64,000 bases of DNA from Mycobacterium paraense (lineage in GTDB: Bacteria > Actinomycetota > Actinomycetes > Mycobacteriales > Mycobacteriaceae). Of the stretch, positions 1-8,561 are shown in pieces. The notes under the pieces are model-generated. The model was not told the DNA's origin. It saw nothing but the letters and a program-made list of their open reading frames with translations, and did not search any database. The stretch spans positions 186,001 to 250,000 of the forward strand of contig NZ_LQPM01000036.1 in NCBI RefSeq assembly GCF_002101815.1, in the 5' to 3' direction. Numbering within the stretch: position 1 is the first letter of the stretch; each line of letters opens with the position of its first letter. Both the position numbers and the translations under genes were made by a program.

Positions 1-261
1 TTCTGCTCGACGACCTACGGGGTGACGTTTCCGTTGCTGGCCAAGACGGACGTCAACGGCGAGGGCCGCCACCCGCTGTACGCCGAGCTGACCAAGGCCA
101 CCGATTCCGACGGTTCGGCGGGCGACATCCAATGGAACTTCGAGAAGTTTCTGCTCGACCCCGACGGTGAGGTGGTCAATCGGTTTCGTCCCCGGACGCA
201 ACCCGACGCCCCTGAGGTCATCAGCGCCGTCGAGGCCGTGCTGCCCGAGCGGAAAACATAA
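1..261 (+). CDS. glutathione peroxidase, C-terminal part (gene begins before the window)
   Basis: Frame 1 is open from the first base to TAA at 259-261. The 86 visible residues include the peroxidase-family stretches CSTTYGVTFPLLAKTDVNG and GDIQWNFEKFLLD, where the Trp-Asn-Phe segment carries the conserved active-site Trp. This family reduces hydrogen and organic peroxides, in bacteria usually with thioredoxin as donor. The N-terminal catalytic Cys (or Sec) lies outside the window. An internal ATG at 22 is in frame, but the homology starts upstream of it, so the gene is truncated by the window edge and not a short protein. It is followed at once by a hairpin. Confidence 0.85.
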   Translation, partial: FCSTTYGVTFPLLAKTDVNGEGRHPLYAELTKATDSDGSAGDIQWNFEKFLLDPDGEVVNRFRPRTQPDAPEVISAVEAVLPERKT

Positions 262-292
262 AGGCCACGAACTATTCGAGTTCGTGGCCTTT
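260..292. terminator. hairpin terminator shared by the peroxidase gene and tRNA-Leu
   Basis: A perfect inverted repeat, AAGGCCACGAACT, then loop ATTCG, then the complementary arm ending at 292. It overlaps the stop codon of the upstream gene. It also lies about 30 bases beyond the 3' end of the oppositely oriented tRNA-Leu, so it could end transcription from both sides. No long T-run follows, which is common for mycobacterial terminators. Confidence 0.7.
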
Positions 293-322
293 AGGCCGAC
301 GGTTCGTAGAACCGCTCACCGG

Positions 323-405
323 TGGGCGAAGGGGGACTTGAACCCCCACGTCCCGAAGGACACTGGCACCTGAAGCCAGCGCGTCTGCCATTCCGCCACT
401 CGCCC
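323..405 (-). tRNA. leuT: tRNA-Leu (anticodon CAG)
   Basis: Read on the minus strand, the sequence folds as an 83-base class II tRNA. The acceptor is GGGCGAG paired with TTCGCCC. The anticodon stem CTGGC/GCCAG encloses the loop TTCAGGT, giving anticodon CAG. A variable arm (TGTCCTTCGGGACG) of the length expected for Leu follows, then a T-arm with GTTCAAG. The discriminator is A and CCA is not encoded. M. tuberculosis has a tRNA-Leu(CAG) at the same position next to fhaA. Confidence 0.95.
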
Positions 406-658
406 CGAAAACAACCGAAGGACCATACCACTCTAAACGTCGCCTGCCCCAATCGCCTTGGCGGGACCGGGCGGCCGCTCGCGGCACCGCCCGACCGCCC
501 CGACAGCGCGTTGAGCTGCGCGGATGCGATTCTCAGAATTCCCACGGTGCCGCACCGTCGCGAAGTCCCGATAACATGCTGGAGTGAGCCAACACGCGGG
601 CGGTTCGTTTGCCTCGCGCCCGCGACACACCACGGCAACTGCGGGCGAGCGCTGAAAG
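406..658. other. intergenic region upstream of the fhaA-pknB operon
   Basis: This 253-base gap separates tRNA-Leu (minus) from fhaA (plus) and must hold the operon promoter. TAACAT at 572-577 resembles a mycobacterial SigA -10 element (TANNNT), but no good -35 partner is visible, so the promoter assignment is weak. No RNA gene or convincing ORF is seen. Confidence 0.35.
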
Positions 659-2332
659 ATGAGTAGCCAAAAGGGGCTCGTTCAGCGGATCGAGCGCAAG
701 CTCGAGGCGACGGTGGACAACGCGTTCGCCCGGATGTTCGGCGGATCGATCGTGCCGCAAGAGGTTGAAGCGCTATTGCGCAGGGAAGCCGAGGACGGGG
801 TACGCGCGCTGCAAGGGAATCGTCTTTTGGCCCCCAACGAATACATCATTACCCTCGGTATGCACGACTTTGCGAAGGTGGGAGCCGACACGGATCTCAC
901 GTCGAACGCTTTCGCGAGGTACCTGGCCGACTATATCTATGAACAGGGGTGGCAAACGTATGGTGATGTGGTCGTCCGGTTCGAGCAGTCGTCGAGCCTG
1001 CATACCGGCCAGTACCGCGCCCGCGGTGCTGTCAATCCCGATGTCGAGCCCCGCCCGACCGTCATCCACCCTCTCCGGCCACAATCAGATCACGCGTTCG
1101 GCGCAGAACGAGGAGTAGCAGCAATGACTGACAATTCGAGCTACCACGGGGGTCAGGGGCAGGGCCGGCCCGGCGACGAGTACTACGACGACCGTTACGG
1201 GCGCCCGCAAGACGAGGCGCGCGGACCGGAGCCGCAGGGCGGGCCGGAGCCACGCGGCGGCTACCCGCCCGAGCAGGGTGGCTACCCGCCGCCGGGTGGC
1301 TACCCGCCACCTCGCCAGCCCGAGCAGGGCGGCTACCCGCAACAAGGCGGCGGCTACCCCGACCAGGGCGGCTACCAGGAACAGCGCGGCGGCTACCCGC
1401 AACAGCCCGGCGGCGGCTACCCCGACCAGGGCGGCTACCAAGAGCAGCGCGGCGGCTACCCCGAGCAGGGCGGCTACGACCAGCGCGGCTACCAGGCGCC
1501 GGGCGGCTACCCCGACCAGGGGCAAGGCGGCTACCCGCCGCCGTCCTACGAACAACGTCCTCCCGCGCCCGGCGGCTACGGCGGTCAGGGCTACGACCAG
1601 GGCTACCGGCAGGGCGGTGGCTACCCGCCGCCCGGTGGCGGTCAGGCCGGGGCCACCCAGCAGGGGTACGGGTACGGCGAGTACGGGCGCGGGCCGGCCC
1701 GCCCGGAGGAGAGCGCCTACGCGCCGCCGGCGCCGCAGGGCGCGCCCGAGCAACAACGTCCGCCTTACCCGGAGCAGGGCGGCGGCTACGACCAGGGCTA
1801 TCAGCAGGGTGGCGGATACGGCCAGCAGGACTACGGCCAGGGCGACTACACCCAGTACGCCGAAAGCGTTCCGGGCGGCGGGTACCCCCCGCAAGGCGGA
1901 TACGCCGACACCGCCCACCGTGACTACGAGTACGGCCAGCCCGCCGACTACGGCCAGCCCGCCGACTACGGCCAACCGGCCGACTACGGCCAGCCGGCCG
2001 CGGGCGGCTACGGCGGTTACGGCCAGGGCGGCTACGGCGCCGCCGGGACCTCAGTGACACTGCAACTCGACGACGGCAGCGGCCGGACCTACCAGCTGCG
2101 CGAAGGCGCCAACATCATCGGTCGCGGCCAGGATGCCCAATTCCGGTTGCCCGACACCGGTGTTTCGCGCCGGCACCTGGAGATCCGCTGGGACGGGCAG
2201 GTCGCGCTCCTTTCCGACCTCAACTCCACTAACGGCACCACCGTGAACAACGCGCCGGTACAGGAGTGGCAGCTGGCCGACGGCGACGTGATCCGCCTGG
2301 GCCACTCGGAAATCATCGTTCGCATCCACTAG
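659..2332 (+). CDS. fhaA: FHA-domain protein FhaA
   Basis: A 557-residue protein. Residues 1 to about 125 are the DUF3662 domain typical of FhaA (QRIERKLEATVDNAFARMFG, PQEVEALLRREAEDGV). Residues about 150-465 are low-complexity Gly/Tyr/Pro/Gln repeats. The C-terminal 90 residues are an FHA domain with GRG, SRRH and NSTNGT phosphothreonine-binding motifs. In M. tuberculosis, FhaA binds the phosphorylated MurJ (MviN) pseudokinase and is a substrate of PknA/PknB; the MurJ fusion is also in this window. The ATG at 659 begins with the conserved MSSQK. It is the first gene of a seven-gene operon ending with pknB. Its repeat region includes four tandem QPADYG units. Confidence 0.95.
   Translation: MSSQKGLVQRIERKLEATVDNAFARMFGGSIVPQEVEALLRREAEDGVRALQGNRLLAPNEYIITLGMHDFAKVGADTDLTSNAFARYLADYIYEQGWQTYGDVVVRFEQSSSLHTGQYRARGAVNPDVEPRPTVIHPLRPQSDHAFGAERGVAAMTDNSSYHGGQGQGRPGDEYYDDRYGRPQDEARGPEPQGGPEPRGGYPPEQGGYPPPGGYPPPRQPEQGGYPQQGGGYPDQGGYQEQRGGYPQQPGGGYPDQGGYQEQRGGYPEQGGYDQRGYQAPGGYPDQGQGGYPPPSYEQRPPAPGGYGGQGYDQGYRQGGGYPPPGGGQAGATQQGYGYGEYGRGPARPEESAYAPPAPQGAPEQQRPPYPEQGGGYDQGYQQGGGYGQQDYGQGDYTQYAESVPGGGYPPQGGYADTAHRDYEYGQPADYGQPADYGQPADYGQPAAGGYGGYGQGGYGAAGTSVTLQLDDGSGRTYQLREGANIIGRGQDAQFRLPDTGVSRRHLEIRWDGQVALLSDLNSTNGTTVNNAPVQEWQLADGDVIRLGHSEIIVRIH
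1931..1999 (+). repeat. 18-bp tandem repeat inside fhaA
   Basis: Nearly four tandem copies of TACGGCCAGCCCGCCGAC start at 1931, 1949, 1967 and 1985; the last copy is partial. They encode (D)YGQPA units in the low-complexity linker of FhaA. The length is a multiple of three, so copy number can change without breaking the frame. Confidence 0.85.
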
Positions 2333-2460
2333 ACGCACCGGGCTCAAAGCTGCCGTGCTTCGCCCCGCGTCGACGACCGTCCAAGTATCGTGACGTTGCT
2401 GATGTGCTCGGTGTCACGGGCGCGACGAGGGGTGCGGCGCCAGGACGGAAAGGACGCCAG

Positions 2461-2928
2461 ATGCAGGGACTAGTACTGCAGCTGACGCGTGCCGGATTTT
2501 TGATGTTGTTATGGGTATTCATCTGGTCCGTGTTGCGGATCCTGCGGACGGATATCTACGCGCCCACCGGGGCTGTGATGGTGCGCCGTGGTCTGGCGCT
2601 GCGCGGCACGCTGCTGCCCTCACGCCAGCGCCGCCACGCCGCACGCTATCTCGTGGTGACCGAGGGCGCCCTGACCGGCGCCCGCATCACGCTGAGCGGG
2701 CAGCCGGTGTTGATCGGGCGCGCTGACGACTCGACCCTGGTGCTCACCGACGACTACGCCTCGACACGGCACGCCCGGCTGTCTCAGCGCGGCTCGGAAT
2801 GGTATGTCGAGGATCTAGGATCGACCAACGGCACTTACCTTGACAGGGCGAAGGTGACGACTGCGGTACGGGTTCCCATCGGAACGCCGATTCGAATCGG
2901 CAAAACGGCGATCGAGTTGCGCCCGTGA
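2461..2928 (+). CDS. fhaB: FHA-domain protein FhaB (FipA)
   Basis: A 155-residue protein. One membrane segment lies near the N-terminus (about residues 9-26, AGFLMLLWVFIWSVLRIL). The C-terminal FHA domain has GRADDS, STRHARLS and LGSTNGTY, including the Arg, Ser and Asn residues that hold phosphothreonine. In M. tuberculosis this protein (Rv0019c, FipA) is phosphorylated by PknA and links FtsQ and FtsZ under stress. The ATG at 2461 is chosen over in-frame upstream codons because it gives the conserved MQGLVLQLTRAGF start and follows GGAAAGGA. Its TGA overlaps the GTG of pstP by four bases, so translation is coupled. Confidence 0.94.
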   Translation: MQGLVLQLTRAGFLMLLWVFIWSVLRILRTDIYAPTGAVMVRRGLALRGTLLPSRQRRHAARYLVVTEGALTGARITLSGQPVLIGRADDSTLVLTDDYASTRHARLSQRGSEWYVEDLGSTNGTYLDRAKVTTAVRVPIGTPIRIGKTAIELRP

Positions 2929-4409
2929 CCCTGGTCCTGCGATACGCGGCCCGCAGCGACCGCGGCCTGGTACGCACCAATAACGAAGACTCCGTTTACG
3001 CCGGCGCGCGGCTGCTGGCCCTGGCCGACGGGATGGGCGGCCACGCGGCCGGCGAGGTGGCGTCCCAGTTGGTGATCGCGGCGCTCGCCCATCTCGACGA
3101 CGACGAGCCCGGCGGGGACCTGCTCGCCAAGCTCGACGCCGCGGTGCGCTCCGGCAACGCGGCGATCGCCGCACAGGTCGAGATGGAGCCCGACCTCGAG
3201 GGAATGGGCACCACGCTGACGGCAATCCTGTTCGACGGCAACAGGATTGGGCTGGTGCATATAGGGGACTCGCGTGGCTATCTGTTGCGCGACGGCGAGC
3301 TCACCCAGATCACCAAGGACGACACGTTCGTCCAAACGTTGGTGGACGAGGGGCGGATCACTCGGGAAGAGGCGCACAGCCACCCACAGCGTTCGCTGAT
3401 CATGCGGGCCCTGACCGGCCACGAGGTCGAGCCGACCCTGACCATGCGCGAGGCGCGCGCGGGCGATCGCTACCTGCTGTGCTCCGACGGGCTGTCCGAC
3501 CCCGTCAGCGACGAGACCATCCTCGAGGCGCTGCAGATCCCCGACGTGGCCGAGAGTGCCTACCGCCTCATCGAATTGGCGCTGCGCGGCGGCGGTCCCG
3601 ACAACGTGACGGTCGTCGTCGCCGACGTCGTCGACTACGACTACGGCCAGACGCAGCCGATCCTGGCCGGCGCCGTCTCGGGAGAAGACGACCAGCTGAC
3701 GCTGCCCAACACCTCCGCCGGGCGCGCCTCGGCCATCAGGCCGCGCGAGGAGGTCGCCAAACGCGTTCCGGCGCAAGAGGAAGCGCCCCGGCGATCCCGG
3801 TGGTCGCGGCGCCGGACGGCGATCGTCGTCACGCTGGTGGTGCTGCTGGTGCTCGCGGGCCTGGGCATCGGCCGAGCCATCATCCGCAGCAACTACTACG
3901 TCGCGGAATACAACGGCATGGTGTCGATCCTGCGGGGAATACAGGGATCGCTGCTCGGCATGTCGCTGCATGAGCCGTACCTGATCGGCTGCCTCAATGC
4001 CCGCAACGAGCTGACGTTGATCAGTTCCGGCCAAAGCGGCGGTCATCTCGACTGCCGGCTGATGCAACTGCAGGATCTGCGGCCTCCCGAGCGCGCACAG
4101 GTTCAGGCCGGGCTTCCGGCCGGCACCCTGGACGACGCCATCGGCCAGTTGCGGGAGTTGTCGGCCAACTCCCTGCTGCCGCCGTGTCCCCCGCCGCGCG
4201 CCACCTCGCCGCCGGCCAGCACCGAGCCGAATGTCAGTGCGCCCCCTACCTCTTCGAGTGCCACCCCCTCCAGCGCCAGCCCGACCAGCAGCCCCGCGAG
4301 CACCGCGCCTTCAGCGCCGGCGACCACGTCGCCCACGACCACTCAGACGGTGACCGCGCTCCCGCCACCACCACCAAAGCCGGGCATCGATTGCCGGGCG
4401 GTGGCATGA
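2925..4409 (+). CDS. pstP: PP2C-type Ser/Thr protein phosphatase PstP
   Basis: A 494-residue membrane phosphatase that removes phosphate from PknA, PknB and their substrates. Residues 1 to about 237 form the PPM/PP2C domain, with RTNNEDS, ADGMGGHAAGE, GDSRGYL, SDGLSD and GPDNVTVV carrying the metal-binding aspartates. A juxtamembrane linker, one membrane segment (about 299-321) and an extracytoplasmic domain follow. The end is a Pro/Ser/Thr-rich tail closing in PGIDCRAVA. The GTG start at 2925 overlaps the fhaB stop, and the stop overlaps the rodA start (ATGA). It is slightly shorter than the 514-residue M. tuberculosis protein, mainly in the tail. Confidence 0.96.
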   Translation: MTLVLRYAARSDRGLVRTNNEDSVYAGARLLALADGMGGHAAGEVASQLVIAALAHLDDDEPGGDLLAKLDAAVRSGNAAIAAQVEMEPDLEGMGTTLTAILFDGNRIGLVHIGDSRGYLLRDGELTQITKDDTFVQTLVDEGRITREEAHSHPQRSLIMRALTGHEVEPTLTMREARAGDRYLLCSDGLSDPVSDETILEALQIPDVAESAYRLIELALRGGGPDNVTVVVADVVDYDYGQTQPILAGAVSGEDDQLTLPNTSAGRASAIRPREEVAKRVPAQEEAPRRSRWSRRRTAIVVTLVVLLVLAGLGIGRAIIRSNYYVAEYNGMVSILRGIQGSLLGMSLHEPYLIGCLNARNELTLISSGQSGGHLDCRLMQLQDLRPPERAQVQAGLPAGTLDDAIGQLRELSANSLLPPCPPPRATSPPASTEPNVSAPPTSSSATPSSASPTSSPASTAPSAPATTSPTTTQTVTALPPPPPKPGIDCRAVA

Positions 4410-5815
4410 CCACACAAGTCCAGCCGCCGGTCGCAGTCACTCCTCCACTGCCTACTCGGCGCAACGCCGAACTGCTGCTGTTGTGCTTCGCCGCGCTGAT
4501 CACCGTCGCCGCGTTGCTCATCGTGCAGGCCAACCAGGACCGCGGCCTGCGCTGGAACCTGGTCAGTTACGGGCTGATCTTTCTGGTCATGTTCGGCAGC
4601 GCGCACTTGGCGATCCGGCGCTTCGCCCCCTACACCGACCCGCTGCTGCTGCCAATTGTGGCTCTGCTCAACGGTCTTGGTCTGGTGATGATCCACCGGC
4701 TCGACCTCGTCAACAACGAGTTGAGCGGCCGCCGCCATCCCAGCGCCACCCAGCAGATGCTGTGGACCGTGGTGGCGGTGGCCGCGTTCGCGTTGGTGGT
4801 CACCTTCTTGAAGGACCACCGGCAACTGGCCCGCTACGGCTACATCTGCGGCGTCGCGGGGCTGGTGTTCTTGGCGATCCCGGCGATGCTGCCGGCCTCC
4901 ATGTCCGAGCAGAACGGCGCGAAGATCTGGATTCGCTTCCCGGGCTTCTCAATTCAGCCGGCCGAGTTTTCCAAGATCCTGCTGCTGATCTTCTTCTCCT
5001 CGGTGCTGATCGCCAAGCGCGGCCTGTTCACCAGCGTCGGCAAGCATTTCATGGGCATGACCCTGCCCCGCCCCCGCGATCTCGCGCCGCTGCTGGCGGC
5101 GTGGGTGATCTCGGTGGGCGTCATGGTCTTCGAGAAGGACCTCGGCACTTCGCTGTTGCTGTACGCGTCGTTTCTGGTGGTGCTCTACCTCGCCACCCAG
5201 CGCTTCAGCTGGGTCGTCATCGGCCTGGTGCTGTTCGTCGCGGGAAGCGTTGCGGCGTATTTCCTTTTCGAGCATGTGCGGGTTCGGGTGCAGATGTGGT
5301 GGGACCCGTTCTCCGACCCCGACGGCAGCGGCTATCAGCTGGTGCAGTCGATGTTCAGCTTTGCGACCGGCGGCATTTTCGGCACCGGGCTCGGCAACGG
5401 TCAGCCCGACACGGTGCCGGCGGCGTCGACCGATTTCATCATCGCCGCGTTCGGTGAAGAACTCGGATTGGTCGGCCTGGCGGCGATTCTGATGCTGTAC
5501 ACGATCGTCATCGTGCGCGGGCTGCGCACGGCAATCGCGACGCGGGAAAGCTTCGGCAAGCTGCTGGCGGCGGGTCTGGCGTCGACGCTGGCCCTGCAGT
5601 TGTTCATCGTCGTCGGCGGCGTGACCCGCCTGATCCCGCTGACCGGGCTGACCACCCCCTGGATGTCGTACGGCGGCTCGTCGTTGCTGGCGAACTACAT
5701 CCTGTTGGCGATCCTCGCGCGCATCTCGCACAGCGCGCGGCGTCCCCTGCGCACCCGCGCGCGTAACAAGTCGCCGATCGCGGCGGCCAGCACCGAGGTG
5801 ATCGAGCGGGTATGA
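4406..5815 (+). CDS. rodA: SEDS-family peptidoglycan polymerase RodA
   Basis: A 469-residue polytopic membrane protein with at least ten hydrophobic segments and the SEDS signature blocks: IRFPGFSIQPAEFSKI, EKDLGTSLL, AASTDFIIAAFGEELG and a C-terminal TTPWMSYGGSS. SEDS proteins polymerise glycan strands from lipid II together with a class B PBP, which is pbpA, the next gene. The ATG at 4406 overlaps the pstP stop by four bases; longer in-frame starts lie inside pstP and are rejected. Confidence 0.96.
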   Translation: MTTQVQPPVAVTPPLPTRRNAELLLLCFAALITVAALLIVQANQDRGLRWNLVSYGLIFLVMFGSAHLAIRRFAPYTDPLLLPIVALLNGLGLVMIHRLDLVNNELSGRRHPSATQQMLWTVVAVAAFALVVTFLKDHRQLARYGYICGVAGLVFLAIPAMLPASMSEQNGAKIWIRFPGFSIQPAEFSKILLLIFFSSVLIAKRGLFTSVGKHFMGMTLPRPRDLAPLLAAWVISVGVMVFEKDLGTSLLLYASFLVVLYLATQRFSWVVIGLVLFVAGSVAAYFLFEHVRVRVQMWWDPFSDPDGSGYQLVQSMFSFATGGIFGTGLGNGQPDTVPAASTDFIIAAFGEELGLVGLAAILMLYTIVIVRGLRTAIATRESFGKLLAAGLASTLALQLFIVVGGVTRLIPLTGLTTPWMSYGGSSLLANYILLAILARISHSARRPLRTRARNKSPIAAASTEVIERV

Positions 5816-7290
5816 ACGCCTCTCTCCGCCGGATCTCGGTGACCGTGATGGCGTTGGTGGTGCTGCTGCTGCTCAACGCGACGATGACGCAGGTGTTCGC
5901 GGCCGACGGGCTGCGCGCCGACCCGCGCAACCAGCGGGTGCTGCTCGACGAGTACTCGCGCCAGCGCGGCCAGATCGTCGCCGGCGGCCAGCTGCTGGCC
6001 TATTCAGTCGCGACCGACAGCCGCTTCCGGTTCCTGCGGGTCTACCCCAACCCGGCGGTCTACGCGCCGATCACCGGCTTCTACTCGCTGCGGTATTCGA
6101 GCACCGGCCTGGAACGCGCCGAGGACCCGCTGCTGAACGGGTCCGACGAGCGCCTGTTCGGGCGCCGGCTGGCCGACTTCTTCACCGGTCGCGATCCGCG
6201 CGGCGGCAACGTCGACACCACGATCGTCCCGCGGGTCCAGCAGGCGGGCTGGGACGCGATGCAGCAGGGCTGCGGCGGACCGCCGTGCAAGGGAGCCGTC
6301 GTGGCCCTGGAACCGTCCACCGGCAAGATCCTGGCCATGGTGTCGTCGCCGTCCTACGACCCCAACCAGCTGGCGTCGCACGATCCCGAGGTGCAGGCGC
6401 AGGCCTGGCAGCGGCTGCGCGACGACCCGGACAACCCGCTGACCAACCGCGCCATCTCGGAGACCTACCCGCCGGGTTCCACCTTCAAGGTCATCACCAC
6501 CGCGGCGGCGCTGCAGGCCGGCGCTACCGAGACCGAGCAGCTGACGGCGGCGGCCACCATTCCGCTGCCCAACAGCACCGCCACCCTGGAGAACTACGGC
6601 GGCACGCCGTGCGGCAACGAGCCGACGGTGTCGCTCAGCCAGGCGTTCGCGCTGTCGTGTAACACCGCCTTCGTCCAGCTGGGCCTGCTCACCGGCGCCG
6701 ACGCGCTGCGCAGCATGGCGCGCTCGTTCGGCCTGGACAGCACGCCCAGCGTCATCCCGCTGCAGGTCGCCGAATCGACGGTCGGGATCATCCCGGACGC
6801 CGCCGCGCTGGGCATGTCCAGCATCGGTCAGAAGGATGTGGCGCTGACGCCGCTGGAGAACGCCCAGATCGCCGCGACCATCGCCAACGCCGGGGTGACG
6901 ATGCAGCCCTATCTGATCGATAGCCTCAAGGGACCGGACCTTTCCAACATCAGCAACACGGCGCCCTACCAACAGCGCCGCGCGGTGTCGCCGCAGGTCG
7001 CCGCTAAGCTAACAGAGCTGATGGTCGGCGCCGAGAAGGTCGCACAGCAGAAAGGGGCGATTCCCGGCGTGCAGATTGCATCCAAGACGGGTACCGCAGA
7101 GCATGGCACCGACCCGCGTCACACTCCGCCGCACGCGTGGTACATCGCGTTCGCGCCCGCGCAGGCGCCGAAGGTTGCCGTGGCGGTGCTGGTGGAGAAC
7201 GGCGCCGACCGACTATCCGCGACCGGGGGCGCTCTCGCCGCGCCGATCGGACGGGCGGTGATCGAGGCCGCGCTACAGGGAGGACCATGA
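5812..7290 (+). CDS. pbpA: class B penicillin-binding protein PbpA
   Basis: A 492-residue transpeptidase that cross-links peptidoglycan. The N-terminus has one membrane anchor (about 10-28), followed by an extracytoplasmic dimerisation region and the transpeptidase domain. The active-site STFK has its Ser at residue 223 (PPGSTFK). SCN and the KTGTAEHG box are also present. In M. tuberculosis PbpA is phosphorylated by PknB and is needed for septation. It starts with ATG overlapping the rodA stop (ATGA) and ends by overlapping the pknA start. It pairs naturally with RodA. Confidence 0.96.
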   Translation: MNASLRRISVTVMALVVLLLLNATMTQVFAADGLRADPRNQRVLLDEYSRQRGQIVAGGQLLAYSVATDSRFRFLRVYPNPAVYAPITGFYSLRYSSTGLERAEDPLLNGSDERLFGRRLADFFTGRDPRGGNVDTTIVPRVQQAGWDAMQQGCGGPPCKGAVVALEPSTGKILAMVSSPSYDPNQLASHDPEVQAQAWQRLRDDPDNPLTNRAISETYPPGSTFKVITTAAALQAGATETEQLTAAATIPLPNSTATLENYGGTPCGNEPTVSLSQAFALSCNTAFVQLGLLTGADALRSMARSFGLDSTPSVIPLQVAESTVGIIPDAAALGMSSIGQKDVALTPLENAQIAATIANAGVTMQPYLIDSLKGPDLSNISNTAPYQQRRAVSPQVAAKLTELMVGAEKVAQQKGAIPGVQIASKTGTAEHGTDPRHTPPHAWYIAFAPAQAPKVAVAVLVENGADRLSATGGALAAPIGRAVIEAALQGGP

Positions 7291-8561
7291 GCCCGCGAGT
7301 TGGTGTGACGCTGTCAGGCAGATACCGCCTGCAGCGCCTGATCGCCACCGGTGGCATGGGCCAGGTGTGGGAGGCCGTGGACAGCCGGTTGGGCCGGCGC
7401 GTCGCGGTCAAGGTGCTGAAGCAGGAGTTCTCCCAGGACCCCGAGTTCATCGAGCGGTTCCGCGCGGAGGCGCGGACCACCGCGATGCTCAACCATCCCG
7501 GAATCGCGCAGGTCCACGACTACGGCGAAAGCCAGCTGGACGGCGAGGGTCGGACGGCGTACCTGGTGATGGAGCTGGTCAACGGCGAACCGCTGAATTC
7601 GGTGCTCAAGCGCACCGGGCGGCTGTCGCTGCGGCACGCGCTGGACATGCTCGAGCAGACGGGTCGGGCGCTTCAGGTCGCGCACGCCGCCGGCCTGGTC
7701 CACCGCGACGTCAAACCGGGCAACATCCTGATCACCCCCACCGGCCAGGTGAAGATCACCGACTTCGGCATCGCCAAGGCGGTCGATGCAGCGCCGGTGA
7801 CCCAGACCGGGATGGTGATGGGCACCGCCCAATACATCGCCCCCGAGCAGGCGCTGGGTCACGACGCGACCCCGGCCAGCGATGTCTATTCGCTGGGAGT
7901 CGTTGGCTACGAGGTGGTTTCGGGTAAGCGGCCGTTCAGCGGCGACGGCGCGTTGACGGTGGCGATGAAGCACATCAAGGAACCGCCGCCGCCACTGCCC
8001 GCCGAGCTGCCACCCAACGTGCGGGAGCTCATCGAGATCACGCTCGTCAAGAATCCCCAGATGCGCTACCGCAGCGGGGGGCCGTTCGCCGACGCCGTCG
8101 CCGCGGTGCGCGCCGGGCGCCGGCCCCCGCGGCCCAGCCAGTCGCCGCCGCCGGGGCGGGCCTCGCCGGCGGCCATCCCGTCCAGCCCGCACACCCGGGC
8201 GCCCGTCACCGCCGGCCGCAGCGCCCCGGTGCGCCGGTCCGGGCCGTCCACCGGCCGTTCGCGGCCCCCGGCGCGGCGCACCTTCTCGTCGGGCCAGCGG
8301 GCGCTGCTGTGGGCCGCGGGTGTGCTGGGAGCGCTGGCGATCCTCATCGCGGTGATCATCGTCATCAATTCCCGCACGGACCAGCAGCAGCAACCCCCGA
8401 CGGTCACCGACACCGGGACCCCGCCAGCGACGGCGCCGCCGGCGACCAGCACGCCCAGCGGATCCGGACCGAGCCTGCGACTGGACTGGCCGGATCAGGG
8501 GAGCGCGGGCAACGCAGGTGACCACAGCAGGCCCCCGGCCCGTCCAGAGACGCCGCAATGA
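7287..8561 (+). CDS. pknA: Ser/Thr protein kinase PknA
   Basis: A 424-residue receptor-type kinase. The glycine loop ATGGMGQVWEA, catalytic Lys42 (VAVKVL), HRDVKPGN with catalytic Asp141, DFGIAK and an APEQA segment define an active Hanks-type kinase over about residues 13-275. A Pro/Arg-rich linker follows, then a membrane segment (about 338-360) and a short Thr/Pro-rich outer tail without PASTA domains. PknA controls elongation and division, with substrates that include FhaB, MurD and FtsZ in M. tuberculosis. The start and stop overlap both neighbours by four bases. Confidence 0.96.
   Translation: MSPRVGVTLSGRYRLQRLIATGGMGQVWEAVDSRLGRRVAVKVLKQEFSQDPEFIERFRAEARTTAMLNHPGIAQVHDYGESQLDGEGRTAYLVMELVNGEPLNSVLKRTGRLSLRHALDMLEQTGRALQVAHAAGLVHRDVKPGNILITPTGQVKITDFGIAKAVDAAPVTQTGMVMGTAQYIAPEQALGHDATPASDVYSLGVVGYEVVSGKRPFSGDGALTVAMKHIKEPPPPLPAELPPNVRELIEITLVKNPQMRYRSGGPFADAVAAVRAGRRPPRPSQSPPPGRASPAAIPSSPHTRAPVTAGRSAPVRRSGPSTGRSRPPARRTFSSGQRALLWAAGVLGALAILIAVIIVINSRTDQQQQPPTVTDTGTPPATAPPATSTPSGSGPSLRLDWPDQGSAGNAGDHSRPPARPETPQ

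Noticed and set aside
1062..2060. Arg/Gly/Pro-rich minus-strand ORFs opposite fhaA
   Set aside because: Low-complexity shadows of the FhaA repeat region.
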